Shown here: piece by piece, positions 11,814 to 21,313 of the stretch
Position numbering within the stretch: position 1 is the first letter of the stretch
How the letters are laid out: each line of letters opens with the position of its first letter
Assembly (NCBI RefSeq): GCF_017742835.1
Contig: NZ_CP072392.1
Span: 4,423,497-4,487,496, forward strand
Length of the DNA: 64,000 bases
Reading direction: 5' to 3'
Source of the DNA: Aquabacter sp. L1I39
GTDB taxonomy: Bacteria > Pseudomonadota > Alphaproteobacteria > Rhizobiales > Xanthobacteraceae
The notes under the pieces: model-generated
What the model saw: only the letters and a program-made list of their open reading frames with translations
Told to the model about the DNA's origin: nothing
Databases searched by the model: none
Translations under genes and position numbers: made by a program

Positions 11814-11990
11814 GGGCGGTTCCTCCGGTTCGTGGCGCACAGCCTATATCAGACATTGTCCCTGTGCCGCCAAGGACCTGCAGCCGCCCGGGCTGGTGGG
11901 TGAAGCGTTGAGCCACCTCAAAACCGTTCTCTGGTTCCTGGGATATGGTATGTCACAATAGAAACCTCCTCAGAGAGGGCGGAAACGCCG

Positions 11991-12920
11991 ATGTCCACGC
12001 TTCTCATTACGCACCCCGCCGGCCTCCTCCATGCCACGCCCCCCGGCCATCCGGAGCGGGCGGACCGGCTGCGGGCGTTGGACCGGATCTTCGAGCAGGA
12101 AAAGTTCGCTACCCTCTTGCGCGAGAGTGCGCCGCTCGGCGAGCGGGACGATGTGATCCGTGTGCACCCCGCCGATTTCGTGGACGCCATGGCCGAGGCC
12201 ATTCCCACCGAGGGCGTGGTGCGGATCGATTCCGACACCGTGTTATCCCCCGGCAGTTGGGAAGCGGTGATGCGCGCCGTGGGCGGGGCCTGCTATGCGG
12301 TGGACGAGGTGGTCGCGCGCAAGGTCAACAATGCTTTCGTGGCCATGCGCCCGCCGGGGCATCATTGCGAGACGCGCCGGCCCATGGGCTTCTGCCTGCT
12401 GAACCAGGCCGCCATCGCCGCCCGTCATGCTCAGGCCGTCCATGGCCTCGGCCGCGTGGCGGTGGTGGATTTCGACGTGCACCACGGCAATGGCACCCAG
12501 GAAATCTTCTGGGCGGACGACACCGTCCTTTATTGCTCCACCCACGAAATGCCGCTTTATCCCGGCACCGGCGCTGTGAGCGAGACCGGCGCCGCCAACA
12601 CCATCGTCAATGCGCCCCTGCGCTCGGGTGATGACGGCGCCAGGTTCAAGGAGGCGATGGAAAGCCGCATCCTGCCGCGCCTTTCTGCCTTTGGTCCCGA
12701 ACTGATCATCATCTCCGCCGGCTTCGATGCCCATGTGCGCGATCCGTTGGCCTCGCTGCGACTGGTGGATACCGATTTCGGCTGGGCCACCCGCCGCCTG
12801 ATGGAGATCGCCGACAAGCATGCGGGGGGGCGCGTCGTCTCGATCCTGGAGGGCGGTTATGACCTGGAGGGCCTCGCCAGCTCCGCCGCCGCCCATGTCA
12901 CCGCCCTCATGCATGGCTGA
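11991..12920 (+). CDS. Histone deacetylase / acetylpolyamine amidohydrolase family protein
   Basis: The 309-residue zinc amidohydrolase has the class II HDAC-like bacterial sequence pattern: HPERADRLRAL near the N-terminus, RPPGHHCETRRPMGFCLLN with the catalytic His pair, VVDFDVHHGNGTQ with the metal-binding Asp and His, and ISAGFDAHVRDPLA with the second metal Asp. Members deacetylate polyamines or small N-acyl compounds in the cytoplasm; a protein deacetylase role is less likely in bacteria. The ATG at 11991 is preceded by a purine-rich stretch. It is convergent with the AIM24 gene. Confidence 0.9.
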   Translation: MSTLLITHPAGLLHATPPGHPERADRLRALDRIFEQEKFATLLRESAPLGERDDVIRVHPADFVDAMAEAIPTEGVVRIDSDTVLSPGSWEAVMRAVGGACYAVDEVVARKVNNAFVAMRPPGHHCETRRPMGFCLLNQAAIAARHAQAVHGLGRVAVVDFDVHHGNGTQEIFWADDTVLYCSTHEMPLYPGTGAVSETGAANTIVNAPLRSGDDGARFKEAMESRILPRLSAFGPELIIISAGFDAHVRDPLASLRLVDTDFGWATRRLMEIADKHAGGRVVSILEGGYDLEGLASSAAAHVTALMHG

Positions 12921-12941
12921 GGGCGGGGCGGGCCTTTCCGG

Positions 12942-13649
12942 TCAGCGGCGCTCGCCGCTCGGCAGGTAGGGCTGAAGGGCGTGGGCGAGCTTGGGCGCGG
13001 TGAGGGACTGGAGCCACACCTTCCCCGGCCCGGTGAGCTGGGCCAGGAACAGGCCGTCGCCGCCGAACAGGGCGTTGCGTATGCCGCGCATCATGGTGAT
13101 CTCGAAGTTCACGCTCTCCTCGAACATGCCCACATGGCCGGGATGGACCAGAAGGCTTTGCCCCGGCTCCAGCGTGTAGGAAATCATCTCTCCGCCCAGC
13201 TCAACGAAGGCTGCGCCCTCGCCGGTCACCTTCTGGAGGATGAAGCCTTCACCGCCGAAGAGGCCCGAGCCGAGGCTCTGCTGAAAGCCGATGGCGATGG
13301 AAAGCCCGTGGGCACCGGCAAGGAAACCGTGGCGGTGCATGAAATAGCCACGGCCGGGGGAAATGGGCACTTCCAGGATGTTGCCGGGAATGGTGGCGGC
13401 AAACGCGACCAGGCCCTCGCTCCCCTGGGCAGTGAACTCGGTCATGAACAGCCCCCCGCCGGCAACAGCGCGGCCGAGCGCGCCAAAAAAGCCGCCCGCG
13501 CCCCCGGTTGCTGTGGTGGTGTGCAGCGCGATGTTGGGCGTCATCCAGGACATGCGATCGGTCTCGGCGAGCAGCGTTTCGCCGGGCTTGAGCGTGACCT
13601 GGAGAACGGGAAGCGTGGTTCCTGTGATTTCCGTGCGCATGTTTGCCAT
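12942..13649 (-). CDS. AIM24 / TIGR00266 family protein
   Basis: The 235-residue protein has the features of the AIM24 family: LKPGETLLAETDRMSWM near the N-terminus, a glycine-rich ALGRAVAGGGLFMTEF segment, and repeated GLFGGEGFILQKVTGEG and ALFGGDGLFLAQLTGPG motifs that build the pseudo-symmetric beta-sandwich. Mitochondrial AIM24 is tied to cristae organisation; bacterial members have no settled function. No signal peptide is visible. The gene is divergent from the aspartic-protease-like gene, about 60 bases away. Confidence 0.86.
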   Translation of the reverse strand: MANMRTEITGTTLPVLQVTLKPGETLLAETDRMSWMTPNIALHTTTATGGAGGFFGALGRAVAGGGLFMTEFTAQGSEGLVAFAATIPGNILEVPISPGRGYFMHRHGFLAGAHGLSIAIGFQQSLGSGLFGGEGFILQKVTGEGAAFVELGGEMISYTLEPGQSLLVHPGHVGMFEESVNFEITMMRGIRNALFGGDGLFLAQLTGPGKVWLQSLTAPKLAHALQPYLPSGERR

Positions 13650-13709
13650 GATCCTGCGTCAGTGACGGACACAGTGCGATCAGCCGGTCGCGGGAGCAAG
13701 CGTCTTCAA

Positions 13710-14876
13710 ATGCGGTATGCCACTATGAAGCTTCAGCTTTCCGCCGAATTCGTCCGCCCCATGCAAGGCTGGCGTGGGCTTTTGGCTGCTGGCGCGGCCG
13801 GCCTGGCCTTGGCCTTTTCCAATCTGGCGCCGTCGATTGCGACGGCCGGAGAAGCCGGCCCCGATCTGTCCGGCAGCGGCCAGAGCGTGTTCCTGCCCTA
13901 TCTGAACGCCCCCCTCGCCTCAGCGCCCATCACCCGCCCGCCGCAGGTGGGCGTTTCCGTAGGCGGGGCGGTCGTGCGGGCGGTGCTGGACACGGGGTCG
14001 ACCGGCGTCGTCATTGCGGCCCGAGCCATACCGAACCTGTCACAGCTGAAGTCTCTGGGGCCGGGCACCATCACCTACACCAGTTCCGGGCGGATCATGC
14101 GGGGGGATTGGGTTGTCGCGCCCGTCACCCTGTCCGGTCCGAACGGCGCGCAAGTCACCAGCCGCCCGATCCCCGTGCTCGCCGTGCGCCGCATCGACTG
14201 CCTCAAGGCGGCGCGCAATTGTCGCGTGCGCACCCACCCGACCCATGTGGCCATGGTGGGCATCGGCTTTGCGCGGGAGAAGGACCGGCAGGCAGAAGGA
14301 ACACCCGACCGCAACCCACTTTTGAACCTGCCCGCCATGGGCACCCCCGAGGCGCCCGGTGCCATGCGCCGGGGCTATGTGGTGACCAAGCAGGGCATCC
14401 AGGTGGGGGTGACGGCGGAGGGGGCGAAGGGTTTTACGTTCGCCAAGCTGGACAAGAGCGACCGCTTCCCGGACTGGGCTCCCATTCCGGTCTGCCTGTC
14501 CCTCAATGACCGCCAGCCACCGGCCTGTGGCACGGTGCTCGTGGATACTGGGGTGGACACCATGTACCTCACCCTTCCCGCATCCCAGTTGAATGGCCAG
14601 ACGGTGCAGGCCCCCGATGGCAAGCCAACCTTGCCGCCCAGTGCCCGCCTCAATTTGGACCTGCTGGGAGAAGGGAAGGGCGTGTCCTACGCTTTCGCAG
14701 TGGGGAATGCGGCCGATTCGGTCGCTCCCGCGCGCGTCATTCTCGTTCCTCGCCCCGGAGAAGAGGCGTTCGTGAATACCTCGGTGCGTCTCCTGAACCG
14801 CTTCGATTATCTTTTCGACGCGGACGCAGGCTATGCCGGCTTTCGCTCACGAATGCCCCGCGGGGCTGCTCATTGA
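13710..14876 (+). CDS. Exported pepsin-like protein with two DTG motifs
   Basis: The 388-residue product starts with a signal peptide (WRGLLAAGAAGLALAFSNLA, cleavage probably near residue 46). The exported part has VRAVLDTGSTGVVI with a catalytic-type Asp at residue 94 and CGTVLVDTGVDTMYLTLP with a second at about 279. The two lie 185 residues apart, close to pepsin's 183 (Asp32/Asp215), and YTSSGRI could be the flap. A hydrophobic-Gly pair (MVGIGF) between them also fits a bilobal A1-type aspartic peptidase. Retropepsin-like bacterial proteins have one DTG per chain, so this arrangement is unusual. The ATG at 13710 is taken because GGGAG precedes it; 13725 is an alternative. Activity is inferred only. 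Confidence 0.6.
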   Translation: MRYATMKLQLSAEFVRPMQGWRGLLAAGAAGLALAFSNLAPSIATAGEAGPDLSGSGQSVFLPYLNAPLASAPITRPPQVGVSVGGAVVRAVLDTGSTGVVIAARAIPNLSQLKSLGPGTITYTSSGRIMRGDWVVAPVTLSGPNGAQVTSRPIPVLAVRRIDCLKAARNCRVRTHPTHVAMVGIGFAREKDRQAEGTPDRNPLLNLPAMGTPEAPGAMRRGYVVTKQGIQVGVTAEGAKGFTFAKLDKSDRFPDWAPIPVCLSLNDRQPPACGTVLVDTGVDTMYLTLPASQLNGQTVQAPDGKPTLPPSARLNLDLLGEGKGVSYAFAVGNAADSVAPARVILVPRPGEEAFVNTSVRLLNRFDYLFDADAGYAGFRSRMPRGAAH

Positions 14877-15187
14877 CGCCGCGATCCAGCGTGGACGCAA
14901 ACCGTCATCTGACATGCAAAGACCGCGCGCGCGGGCACGCGTCGGCGGGTCGCGCTTGCCGAAGGCGCCGCAAAATGCATAAAGTCCCAATTGGACTGTG
15001 GGGTTCCGTCAAGATGCATTGCCCGAATGAGGCAGTGTGTGACGTTGCGGAAGGGAAATCGAAAGATTTTCCGGAGAGCCTTTGGACAGGCGCACCCGTT
15101 TCCGGGCGATGCGCCACGGTGATGCCGTGCGGGTTCGGGATGGGCGTTTGCCCGTCCATGGGCCACGCGGACTGAGCAGTGGGGATC
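14877..15187. other. Intergenic stretch without a convincing gene
   Basis: This 311-base gap separates the pepsin-like gene from the Tlde1-type gene. A 100-codon frame in it (14873-15175) has arginine/cysteine-rich composition and no ribosome binding site. The only structure I see is a short inverted repeat, AGTCC-CAATT-GGACT, at 14983-14997. It probably holds the promoter of the downstream gene, but no clear -35/-10 pair stands out. Confidence 0.5.
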
Positions 15188-16294
15188 ATGACCTACACGG
15201 CCTGGAACGACGAAGACGCCTATGACGAGCCCTATGTCGTCCCGCGGGCGAATATGCTGGCGCGTGTGGGTGTCACGGCCCTTGTGGCGGTGGTCAGCTT
15301 GACGGCGGTCGCCGTCGTGGCGGCCTGGGCGGTGGGCGGCTTCACCCGCACCGCTGAGCCGGTGTTCGACGAGAAGGCGCTGGCCCAGCGCGCGGCCCAG
15401 TTGGCGGCGGAGGCGGCCTCCGACGAGGAAATCCCGCCAGACATGGGCATGGAGCCCGTGCACACCACCCTCTTCGCCTTGCCGAGCTGGCTTTACGACC
15501 CAAATCCCATTGCCGGCGGTAGCCGCAAAGTTGTGGCCGCAGTTCCAGCGCCCGAACCGGCCCCGGGATCGCGCGTGGATGTGGTTCGTTCCGTGCCCCT
15601 GCCCACGGCCAACCCCCTTGGGTCAGCGCGCGGCGCGTCCGACGCGGCGACGGCCTTGCTCGAGAGCCGGGATCGCCTGGCCTCTGTACCCATGCCCCAG
15701 CGCAATCCGCTGGCCAATGGCGAGCCGACGCCGGCCGCGCCCCGCATCGCGGCGCTGCCCGCACCGGCGGAAGTGCCCGCGGCAGTGGAGCCTGCCCCCG
15801 CCAAGCCCGGCGAGCGGAGCATCGCGCTGCCGCAACCCGGAGACAAATTCGCCGTCTATGACATCAAGGGCCAGACCGTCTACATGCCTAATGGCGAGCG
15901 GCTGGAAGCCCATTCGGGCTATGGGGATGGCATGGACAACCTGTCCTATGTCTCCACGCGCATGATCGGACCCACCCCGCCCAATGTCTACACGCTGACC
16001 ATGCGCGAGCGCCTGTTCCACGGCGTGGAAGCCCTGCGGATGCGTCCGGTGGGCGAAGGCAAGATGTATGGCCGTGACGGGTTTCTTACCCATTCCTACC
16101 TGATGGGACCGCGTGGTGATTCCAACGGCTGCATCTCGTTCAAGGACTATGACAAGTTCCTGGCCGCCTATAAGCGGGGAGAGGTGACCAAGGTCGTGGT
16201 GGTGGAGAGCGTGCCCAACGCGCCCGGCCGCACCCCCGACAACCCGCTGATTGCCTGGCTGGCCGGCAATGGGAACAGCAACATCAACAAATAG
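15188..16294 (+). CDS. Membrane-anchored DUF2778 (Tlde1-type) L,D-transpeptidase domain protein
   Basis: The 368-residue protein has one membrane anchor (VTALVAVVSLTAVAVVAAWAV), a long Ala/Pro-rich linker with repeated PxPxxNPL elements (PLPTANPLG, PMPQRNPLA), and a C-terminal DUF2778 domain from about residue 225. The domain carries VYDIKGQTVYMPNGE and the catalytic-type segment HSYLMGPRGDSNGCISF, with His near 302 and Cys near 315, as in the Tlde1 L,D-transpeptidase/carboxypeptidase group that acts on peptidoglycan. No type VI secretion gene or immunity gene is nearby, so a cell-wall remodelling role is more likely than an antibacterial effector. The ATG at 15188 follows GGGG; a GTG at 15179 is in frame. 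Confidence 0.82.
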   Translation: MTYTAWNDEDAYDEPYVVPRANMLARVGVTALVAVVSLTAVAVVAAWAVGGFTRTAEPVFDEKALAQRAAQLAAEAASDEEIPPDMGMEPVHTTLFALPSWLYDPNPIAGGSRKVVAAVPAPEPAPGSRVDVVRSVPLPTANPLGSARGASDAATALLESRDRLASVPMPQRNPLANGEPTPAAPRIAALPAPAEVPAAVEPAPAKPGERSIALPQPGDKFAVYDIKGQTVYMPNGERLEAHSGYGDGMDNLSYVSTRMIGPTPPNVYTLTMRERLFHGVEALRMRPVGEGKMYGRDGFLTHSYLMGPRGDSNGCISFKDYDKFLAAYKRGEVTKVVVVESVPNAPGRTPDNPLIAWLAGNGNSNINK

Positions 16295-16538
16295 GTCGAG
16301 CGGGCTTTTTGCGAGGAGACCGAGGGGCGCGTGTGTGAGCGATGAAGGCCCGGCCTCCATTGAAGGGCGGGAACTTTTGTAGCCTGTCTTGGGGCCTGAT
16401 GCGGTCCGTGGGACTTTCGGGGCAGGCCCCCAGCCATCGACCGCAGCCGTGCAGCGGCCCCTTTCGTCTCACCCGGTCTAACGGTCATTTGCTCGCCCAC
16501 GTCAATGTCGCGCGCAGACTGGCGATGATGACACCAAT

Positions 16539-16567
16539 GACCGGGCACGACGGCGCCGTGCCCGGTC
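16539..16567 (-). terminator. Hairpin downstream of the oxoprolinase gene
   Basis: Perfect 10-bp arms (GACCGGGCAC / GTGCCCGGTC) enclose a nine-base loop, eight bases beyond the oxoprolinase stop. There is no T-run on either strand, so this is a possible terminator or mRNA-stabilising hairpin between the convergent Tlde1-type and oxoprolinase genes. The rest of the 280-base gap shows nothing. Confidence 0.45.
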
Positions 16568-16574
16568 TCTTGCG

Positions 16575-19500
16575 TCACTCTTCCCGCTGCGCCGGGTCGC
16601 CATAGCCGCCTGCGGTAGGCGTGATGACGATCACCGCCTCGCCCGCTTCAAGAACGGTCTGGTCGCACCCTTGCAGGGTGTCGAACGAGCCGTCATTGCG
16701 GCGCACGAAGCCTTCGCCGACGAGGCCGGGCTCGCCGCCATCGCCACCGAAGGGCCGCACCCGGCGGTGGGAGGAGAGGAGGGCGCAGTCCATCCGTTCC
16801 AGGAAGCGGATCCGGCGATAGGTCCCCGATCCCGCCGTCCAGCGTCCTTTGCCGCCCGAGCCGGCGCGCACGTGGAAGTCCTCCAGCAGCACGGGGAAGC
16901 GGCTTTCCAGGATTTCCGGGTCGGTCAGGCGGGAATTGGTCATGTGCACATGGACCGCATCCGTGCCGTCGAAGCCGGGGCCTGCGGGCGAGCCTGAGCA
17001 GATGGTCTCGTAATACTGCACCTGGTCGTTGCCGAAGGTGAGGTTGTTCATGGTGCCCTGGGACGCCGCCATGGCCTTGAGCGCCCCGAACAGGCAATTG
17101 GTGACGGCCTGGGAGGTCTCCACATTGCCCGCCACAACCGCCGCCGGATAAACCGGGGAGAGCATGGAGCCCTTGGGCACCACGATCTCGATGGGGCGCA
17201 GGCAGCCCGCATTCATGGGGATCTCATCCTCCACCATGACGCGGAAGACATAGAGCACCGCGGCGCGGGTGACCGGCTCGGGGGCGTTGAAATTGTTGCC
17301 CTGCTGCGGCGACGTGCCGGTGAAGTCCACTTTCGCGGTGCGGGTTGCCTTGTCGACGGTGATCTTCACCTTGATGATGGTCCCCTGGTCCATCTCATAG
17401 GTGAAGGAACTGTCGGCGAGGCGATCCAAAACGCGGCGCACGCTTTCGTCCGCATTGTCCTGGACGTGGCCCATATAGGCCGTGACCACGTCGAGGCCGA
17501 ACGTGTCGATCATCTTCTTCAGTTCGCGAACGCCCTTCTCATTAGCGGCGATCTGGGCCTTCAGGTCGGCCACGTTCTGCACGGGATTCCGGGCGGGATA
17601 CTTGGCGCCGGTGAGCAGATCCACCAGTTCCTTTTCCCGGAACCGGCCCTGGTCCACCAGCTTGAAGTTGTCGATATAGACCCCTTCCTCGTCGATGGTG
17701 GTGGCGCGCGGGCTCATGGAGCCGGGCGCGACGCCGCCCACATCCGCATGGTGGCCACGGGAGGCCACCCAGAAGAGCAGATCCTGGCCCTCATCATCGA
17801 AGACGGGTGTGACGACAGTGATGTCCGGCAGATGGGTGCCGCCATTATAGGGGGCGTTCAGGGCAAAGACGTCGCCGGGGCGGATGGCGCCGGCATTCTC
17901 GCGGATGACCGTTTCCACCGAGCGGTCCATGGAGCCCAGATGCACGGGCATGTGGGGGGCGTTGGCCACCAGTTCGCCCTTGCCGGAGAAGACGGCGCAG
18001 GAAAAATCCAGCCGTTCCTTGATGTTCACCGAATAGGCGGTGTTCTGAAGCGTAACGCCCATCTGCTCGGCGATGGACATGAAGAGGTTGTTGAACACCT
18101 CCAGCATCACCGGGTCCGCATGGGTGCCCACCGCCTCCGCGCGCTTCAGTACGGCGGTGCGGGTGAGCATGAGATGGTTCTTCGCCGTCACCTCGGCGCT
18201 CCAGCCATCCTCCACCACCACGGTCTGGTTGGGCTCGATGACGATCGCCGGGCCCTTCAGCACCATGCCCGGCTTGAAGGCCGCGCGCAGCACCACCGGG
18301 GCCTCGCGCCATGCTCCACCCGAGAAGAAGCGGGTGGCGCGGCATGGCTCCGGCGCGCCCTCGGCGAGCGGCAAATCGGGCTCGACGATGCCTGCACCGC
18401 CACCGGAGGATTGCACCTCCATGGCCTCCACCACGATCTGCTTCTCGGGCGAGACGAAGCCGAACTGGGCGCGGTGGCGCGCCTCGAAGTCGGCCACCAT
18501 GGCCTCCAGATCCGCCAGCGCCACCGGAATGGCGGTGTCGGTGCCCTCATAACGCAGATGTAGCTTGGCCTCGGTTTCGGTGGCCGCCTCGCTGACGCCC
18601 TGGCCCTTCAGTTCGGCCTGGGTTTCGGCCGCCAGCGTGTCACGCAGGGTGGCAAGTCCAGCGAGCGCCTCCGGCACCAGCCGCTCGCCCACCGCCTTGG
18701 TGCGCAGGGCCCGGATGGCCGCAAGGCCCATGCCATAGGCGGAGAGGAGGCCCGAGAAGGGGTGGATGTGCACCTTGCGCATGCCCAGCGCGTCGGCCAC
18801 CAGGCAGGCATGCTGCCCGCCGGCGCCGCCGAAGCAGGACAGGGCATAGCGCGTCACGTCATAGCCGCGCTCCACCGAGATCTTCTTGATGGCATTGGCC
18901 ATGTTTTCGACGGCGATGGTCACGAAGCCGTCCGCCACCGCCTCCGGTGAACGGCCATCGCCGATCTCAGTCGCCATGGCCTCGAACTTGGCGCGCACCG
19001 CCTCGGCGTCAAGCGGGGCATCCTGGCCGGGGCCGAAGATTTTCGGAAAGAAGTCCGGAATCAGCTTGCCCAGCATCACATTGGCGTCGGTGACCGCCAG
19101 CGGACCACCCCGGCGATAGCAGGCAGGGCCCGGATTGGCTCCGGCGCTATCGGGGCCGACGCGGAAGCGGGCACCGTCATAATGCAGGATGGAGCCGCCG
19201 CCGGCCGCCACCGTGTGGATGCGCATCATGGGCGCACGAATGCGCACGCCGGCCACTTCGGTGTCGAACGCCCGCTCCAACTCGCCGTCGAAATGGCACA
19301 CGTCGGTGGAAGTGCCGCCCATGTCGAAACCGATGATGCGGTCGAGCCCGGCAATCTGGCCGGTTTCCGAGGCGCCCACCACGCCGCCGGCGGGGCCGGA
19401 CAGGAGCGCGTCCTTCCCCTGGAACAGGTCGGCGGCGGTGAGACCGCCGGAGGACATCATGAACATGAGGCGGATGGCCTCGGCGTCGTCATCCACCGGC

Positions 19501-20240
19501 GCGCCGGTCCCCAGCTCTTCGGCCACCTGGGCCACATAGCGTCGCAGGATGGGGGAGAGGTAGGCGTCGGCCACCGTGGTATCGCCGCGGCCCACCAGCT
19601 TGATCAGCGGCGAGACCTCATGGGAGGCGGACACCTGGGGAAAGCCCAGTTCGCGGGCGAGGGCGGCGACCATGGCCTCATGGGCGGGGTAGCGATAGGC
19701 GTGCATGAAGGCCACCGCCACCGCCTGAACCCCATTCGCCCTCGCGGCTTCGAGCGCTGCGCGCACCTTGGCGAGGTCGGGCACTTCCTCCACCGTGCCG
19801 TCGGCGCGGACCCGTTCGTCCACCTCCAGCACCTGCTCGAACAGCATGTCCGGCAGCACGATCTTCTTGGCGAAGATCTTGGGGCGCGCTTGGTAGCCGA
19901 TGCGCAGGGCGTCGCGGAAGCCGCGGGTGGTGACAAGCAGGGTCCGGTCGCCCTTGCGCTCCAGCAAAGCGTTGGTGGCGACCGTGGTGCCCATCTTCAC
20001 GGCCGAGACGAGGCCGGCCGGGATGGGCGCGCCGGGGGCGAGGCCGAGCAGTTCGCGAATGCCATGGACGGCGGCATCCCGATAGGCTTCCGGATTCTCG
20101 GAGAGGACCTTGTGCGCCACCAGCGTGCCGTCCGGCTTGCGGCCGACAATGTCGGTGAAGGTGCCGCCCCGGTCGATCCAAAACTCCCAGGTGCCGGAGG
20201 TTGAAGCGGCCGCCTCTGCCTCACCCGTGCGCGTCGTCAT
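16575..20240 (-). CDS. 5-oxoprolinase / hydantoinase, fused HyuA-HyuB
   Basis: The 1221-residue protein joins both halves of the ATP-dependent hydantoinase/oxoprolinase family. The N-terminal HyuA half (to about 700) has [52 protein letters not shown] and [16 protein letters not shown], the ATPase core. The C-terminal HyuB half (about 720-1200) has [53 protein letters not shown] and RGHHADVGG. Such enzymes open 5-oxoproline or hydantoin rings using ATP in the cytoplasm. The ATG at 20240 has AGGTGGAG close upstream. It is divergent from a TRAP transporter, which may import its substrate; which ring compound is used cannot be told. Confidence 0.93.
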   Translation of the reverse strand: MTTRTGEAEAAASTSGTWEFWIDRGGTFTDIVGRKPDGTLVAHKVLSENPEAYRDAAVHGIRELLGLAPGAPIPAGLVSAVKMGTTVATNALLERKGDRTLLVTTRGFRDALRIGYQARPKIFAKKIVLPDMLFEQVLEVDERVRADGTVEEVPDLAKVRAALEAARANGVQAVAVAFMHAYRYPAHEAMVAALARELGFPQVSASHEVSPLIKLVGRGDTTVADAYLSPILRRYVAQVAEELGTGAPVDDDAEAIRLMFMMSSGGLTAADLFQGKDALLSGPAGGVVGASETGQIAGLDRIIGFDMGGTSTDVCHFDGELERAFDTEVAGVRIRAPMMRIHTVAAGGGSILHYDGARFRVGPDSAGANPGPACYRRGGPLAVTDANVMLGKLIPDFFPKIFGPGQDAPLDAEAVRAKFEAMATEIGDGRSPEAVADGFVTIAVENMANAIKKISVERGYDVTRYALSCFGGAGGQHACLVADALGMRKVHIHPFSGLLSAYGMGLAAIRALRTKAVGERLVPEALAGLATLRDTLAAETQAELKGQGVSEAATETEAKLHLRYEGTDTAIPVALADLEAMVADFEARHRAQFGFVSPEKQIVVEAMEVQSSGGGAGIVEPDLPLAEGAPEPCRATRFFSGGAWREAPVVLRAAFKPGMVLKGPAIVIEPNQTVVVEDGWSAEVTAKNHLMLTRTAVLKRAEAVGTHADPVMLEVFNNLFMSIAEQMGVTLQNTAYSVNIKERLDFSCAVFSGKGELVANAPHMPVHLGSMDRSVETVIRENAGAIRPGDVFALNAPYNGGTHLPDITVVTPVFDDEGQDLLFWVASRGHHADVGGVAPGSMSPRATTIDEEGVYIDNFKLVDQGRFREKELVDLLTGAKYPARNPVQNVADLKAQIAANEKGVRELKKMIDTFGLDVVTAYMGHVQDNADESVRRVLDRLADSSFTYEMDQGTIIKVKITVDKATRTAKVDFTGTSPQQGNNFNAPEPVTRAAVLYVFRVMVEDEIPMNAGCLRPIEIVVPKGSMLSPVYPAAVVAGNVETSQAVTNCLFGALKAMAASQGTMNNLTFGNDQVQYYETICSGSPAGPGFDGTDAVHVHMTNSRLTDPEILESRFPVLLEDFHVRAGSGGKGRWTAGSGTYRRIRFLERMDCALLSSHRRVRPFGGDGGEPGLVGEGFVRRNDGSFDTLQGCDQTVLEAGEAVIVITPTAGGYGDPAQREE

Positions 20241-20398
20241 CTCTTCTCCACCTCTGTCTTGTCCGGTCTCGCCGGTTGGGGATCGCCGGCTTTTCACGCG
20301 GCCAATCCGGAATTAGGTTCGGGTCCGACGGGCGTTCCGGGCGGGCACAAGGGATCTCTCACCCCGGCCCAGCCAGTTGGCGCCTCCCAGCATTTCCT

Positions 20399-20426
20399 CC
20401 ATTCATACCTCATTTGGTATGGATGG
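20399..20426. promoter_or_regulatory. Imperfect inverted repeat in the oxoprolinase/TRAP divergent region
   Basis: The arms CCATTCATACC and GGTATGGATGG pair over 11 positions with one mismatch around a TCATTT spacer, giving a core ATACC-N6-GGTAT. It lies in the 522-base gap between the divergent oxoprolinase and TRAP genes, about 160 bases upstream of the oxoprolinase start. It could be the operator for the MarR-type regulator encoded at 23705 or for an unlinked regulator. The rest of the gap holds one more palindrome and no gene. Confidence 0.5.
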
Positions 20427-20579
20427 CAGGCAAATTAGAATTTCCTCTTCTCGGTGCCGGTAGCGCACGGTGTCGTCCAGCCTTACGGACGCGAGGCAGG
20501 CCAGCGCCCATCGGGATCCGAACGGGCTTGGCGCCCAATCCGTGAGCGTGGATGGAATGAAGTCACGCATCGAAAAAAA

Positions 20580-20598
20580 CGTCAACATTTTGTTGACG
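20580..20598. promoter_or_regulatory. Palindromic operator candidate upstream of the TRAP genes
   Basis: A perfect inverted repeat CGTCAACA-TTT-TGTTGACG lies in an AT-rich patch about 165 bases before the first TRAP gene. Its length and GT...AC symmetry resemble GntR- or MarR-type operators. Its position in the divergent promoter region suggests control of the TRAP genes, the oxoprolinase, or both. Confidence 0.55.
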
Positions 20599-20762
20599 AA
20601 AATTCGATGAGAAGCCAACATCACTTCACAGAGCGTCCGCACGAAACGGCGCCAACGAGGGGAACAGATGACAGTGCACCGCTTCCGCCTGCGACGGCGG
20701 ACCTCGGCTCGTGCGCGCTGTTGCGCGCCTAGGGGATATTCTCGCGGCGCGGGGGTGTCGCC

Positions 20763-21311
20763 ATGATCCGCAAGCTCCTTGACGGTCTCTATCTCCTGTC
20801 CGGCCTACTGGCGGGCTTTTTCCTTGTTGTGATCTTCGCCCTCATGATCGCGCTTTCCGCGGGTCGAGAGTTTGGCCTGAACGTTCCGGCGGGCGACGAC
20901 TTCACCTCCTGGTCCATGGCCGCCATGGCCTTTCTCGGCCTCGCCCACACCTTCAAATATGGCGAGATGATCCGTGTGGGCCTCGTGCTGGAGCGGCTCA
21001 AGGGGCCGGCGCGGCGTTATCTTGAACTGTTCTGCCTGGTGGTCGGCTTCGTGTTTGTCGCCTATTTCGCCCGCAGCGCCATCCAGCTCACCTACGATTC
21101 CTATCGCTTCAACGACGTTTCGCAGGGTGTTATCGCGATCCCCTTGTGGATCCCGCAAATGGGCTTTGCAACCGGCCTCACCGTTCTGGCCATCGCCATG
21201 CTGGACGAGCTTGTCTTCGTCGCCCGTGGCAACAGCCCGCGCTACGAGAAAGAGCCGGTGTCCTCGCCCGAGGAACTGGTCGAGCGCGTGGCGTCCGGGG
21301 GAGGTGTCTGA
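20763..21311 (+). CDS. TRAP transporter small permease (DctQ-type)
   Basis: The 182-residue inner-membrane protein has the four hydrophobic segments of DctQ subunits: LLDGLYLLSGLLAGFFLVVIF, DDFTSWSMAAMAFLGLAHTF, LELFCLVVGFVFVAYF and IPLWIPQMGFATGLTVLAIAM. The motif FKYGEMIRVGLVLERL between the second and third is typical. It pairs with the large permease that begins three bases after its stop, forming a Na+-coupled uptake system. The ATG at 20763 follows GGGGG. It is the first gene of a TRAP-MarR cluster divergent from the oxoprolinase. Confidence 0.92.
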   Translation: MIRKLLDGLYLLSGLLAGFFLVVIFALMIALSAGREFGLNVPAGDDFTSWSMAAMAFLGLAHTFKYGEMIRVGLVLERLKGPARRYLELFCLVVGFVFVAYFARSAIQLTYDSYRFNDVSQGVIAIPLWIPQMGFATGLTVLAIAMLDELVFVARGNSPRYEKEPVSSPEELVERVASGGGV

Positions 21312-21313
21312 CC

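Noticed and set aside
12981..13709. A 243-codon N-terminal extension of the pepsin-like gene
   Set aside because: It is antisense to the AIM24 gene, and the signal peptide and a ribosome binding site place the start at 13710.
14873..15175. A 100-codon gene in the gap before the Tlde1-type gene
   Set aside because: It has no ribosome binding site, unusual Arg/Cys composition and no recognisable similarity.
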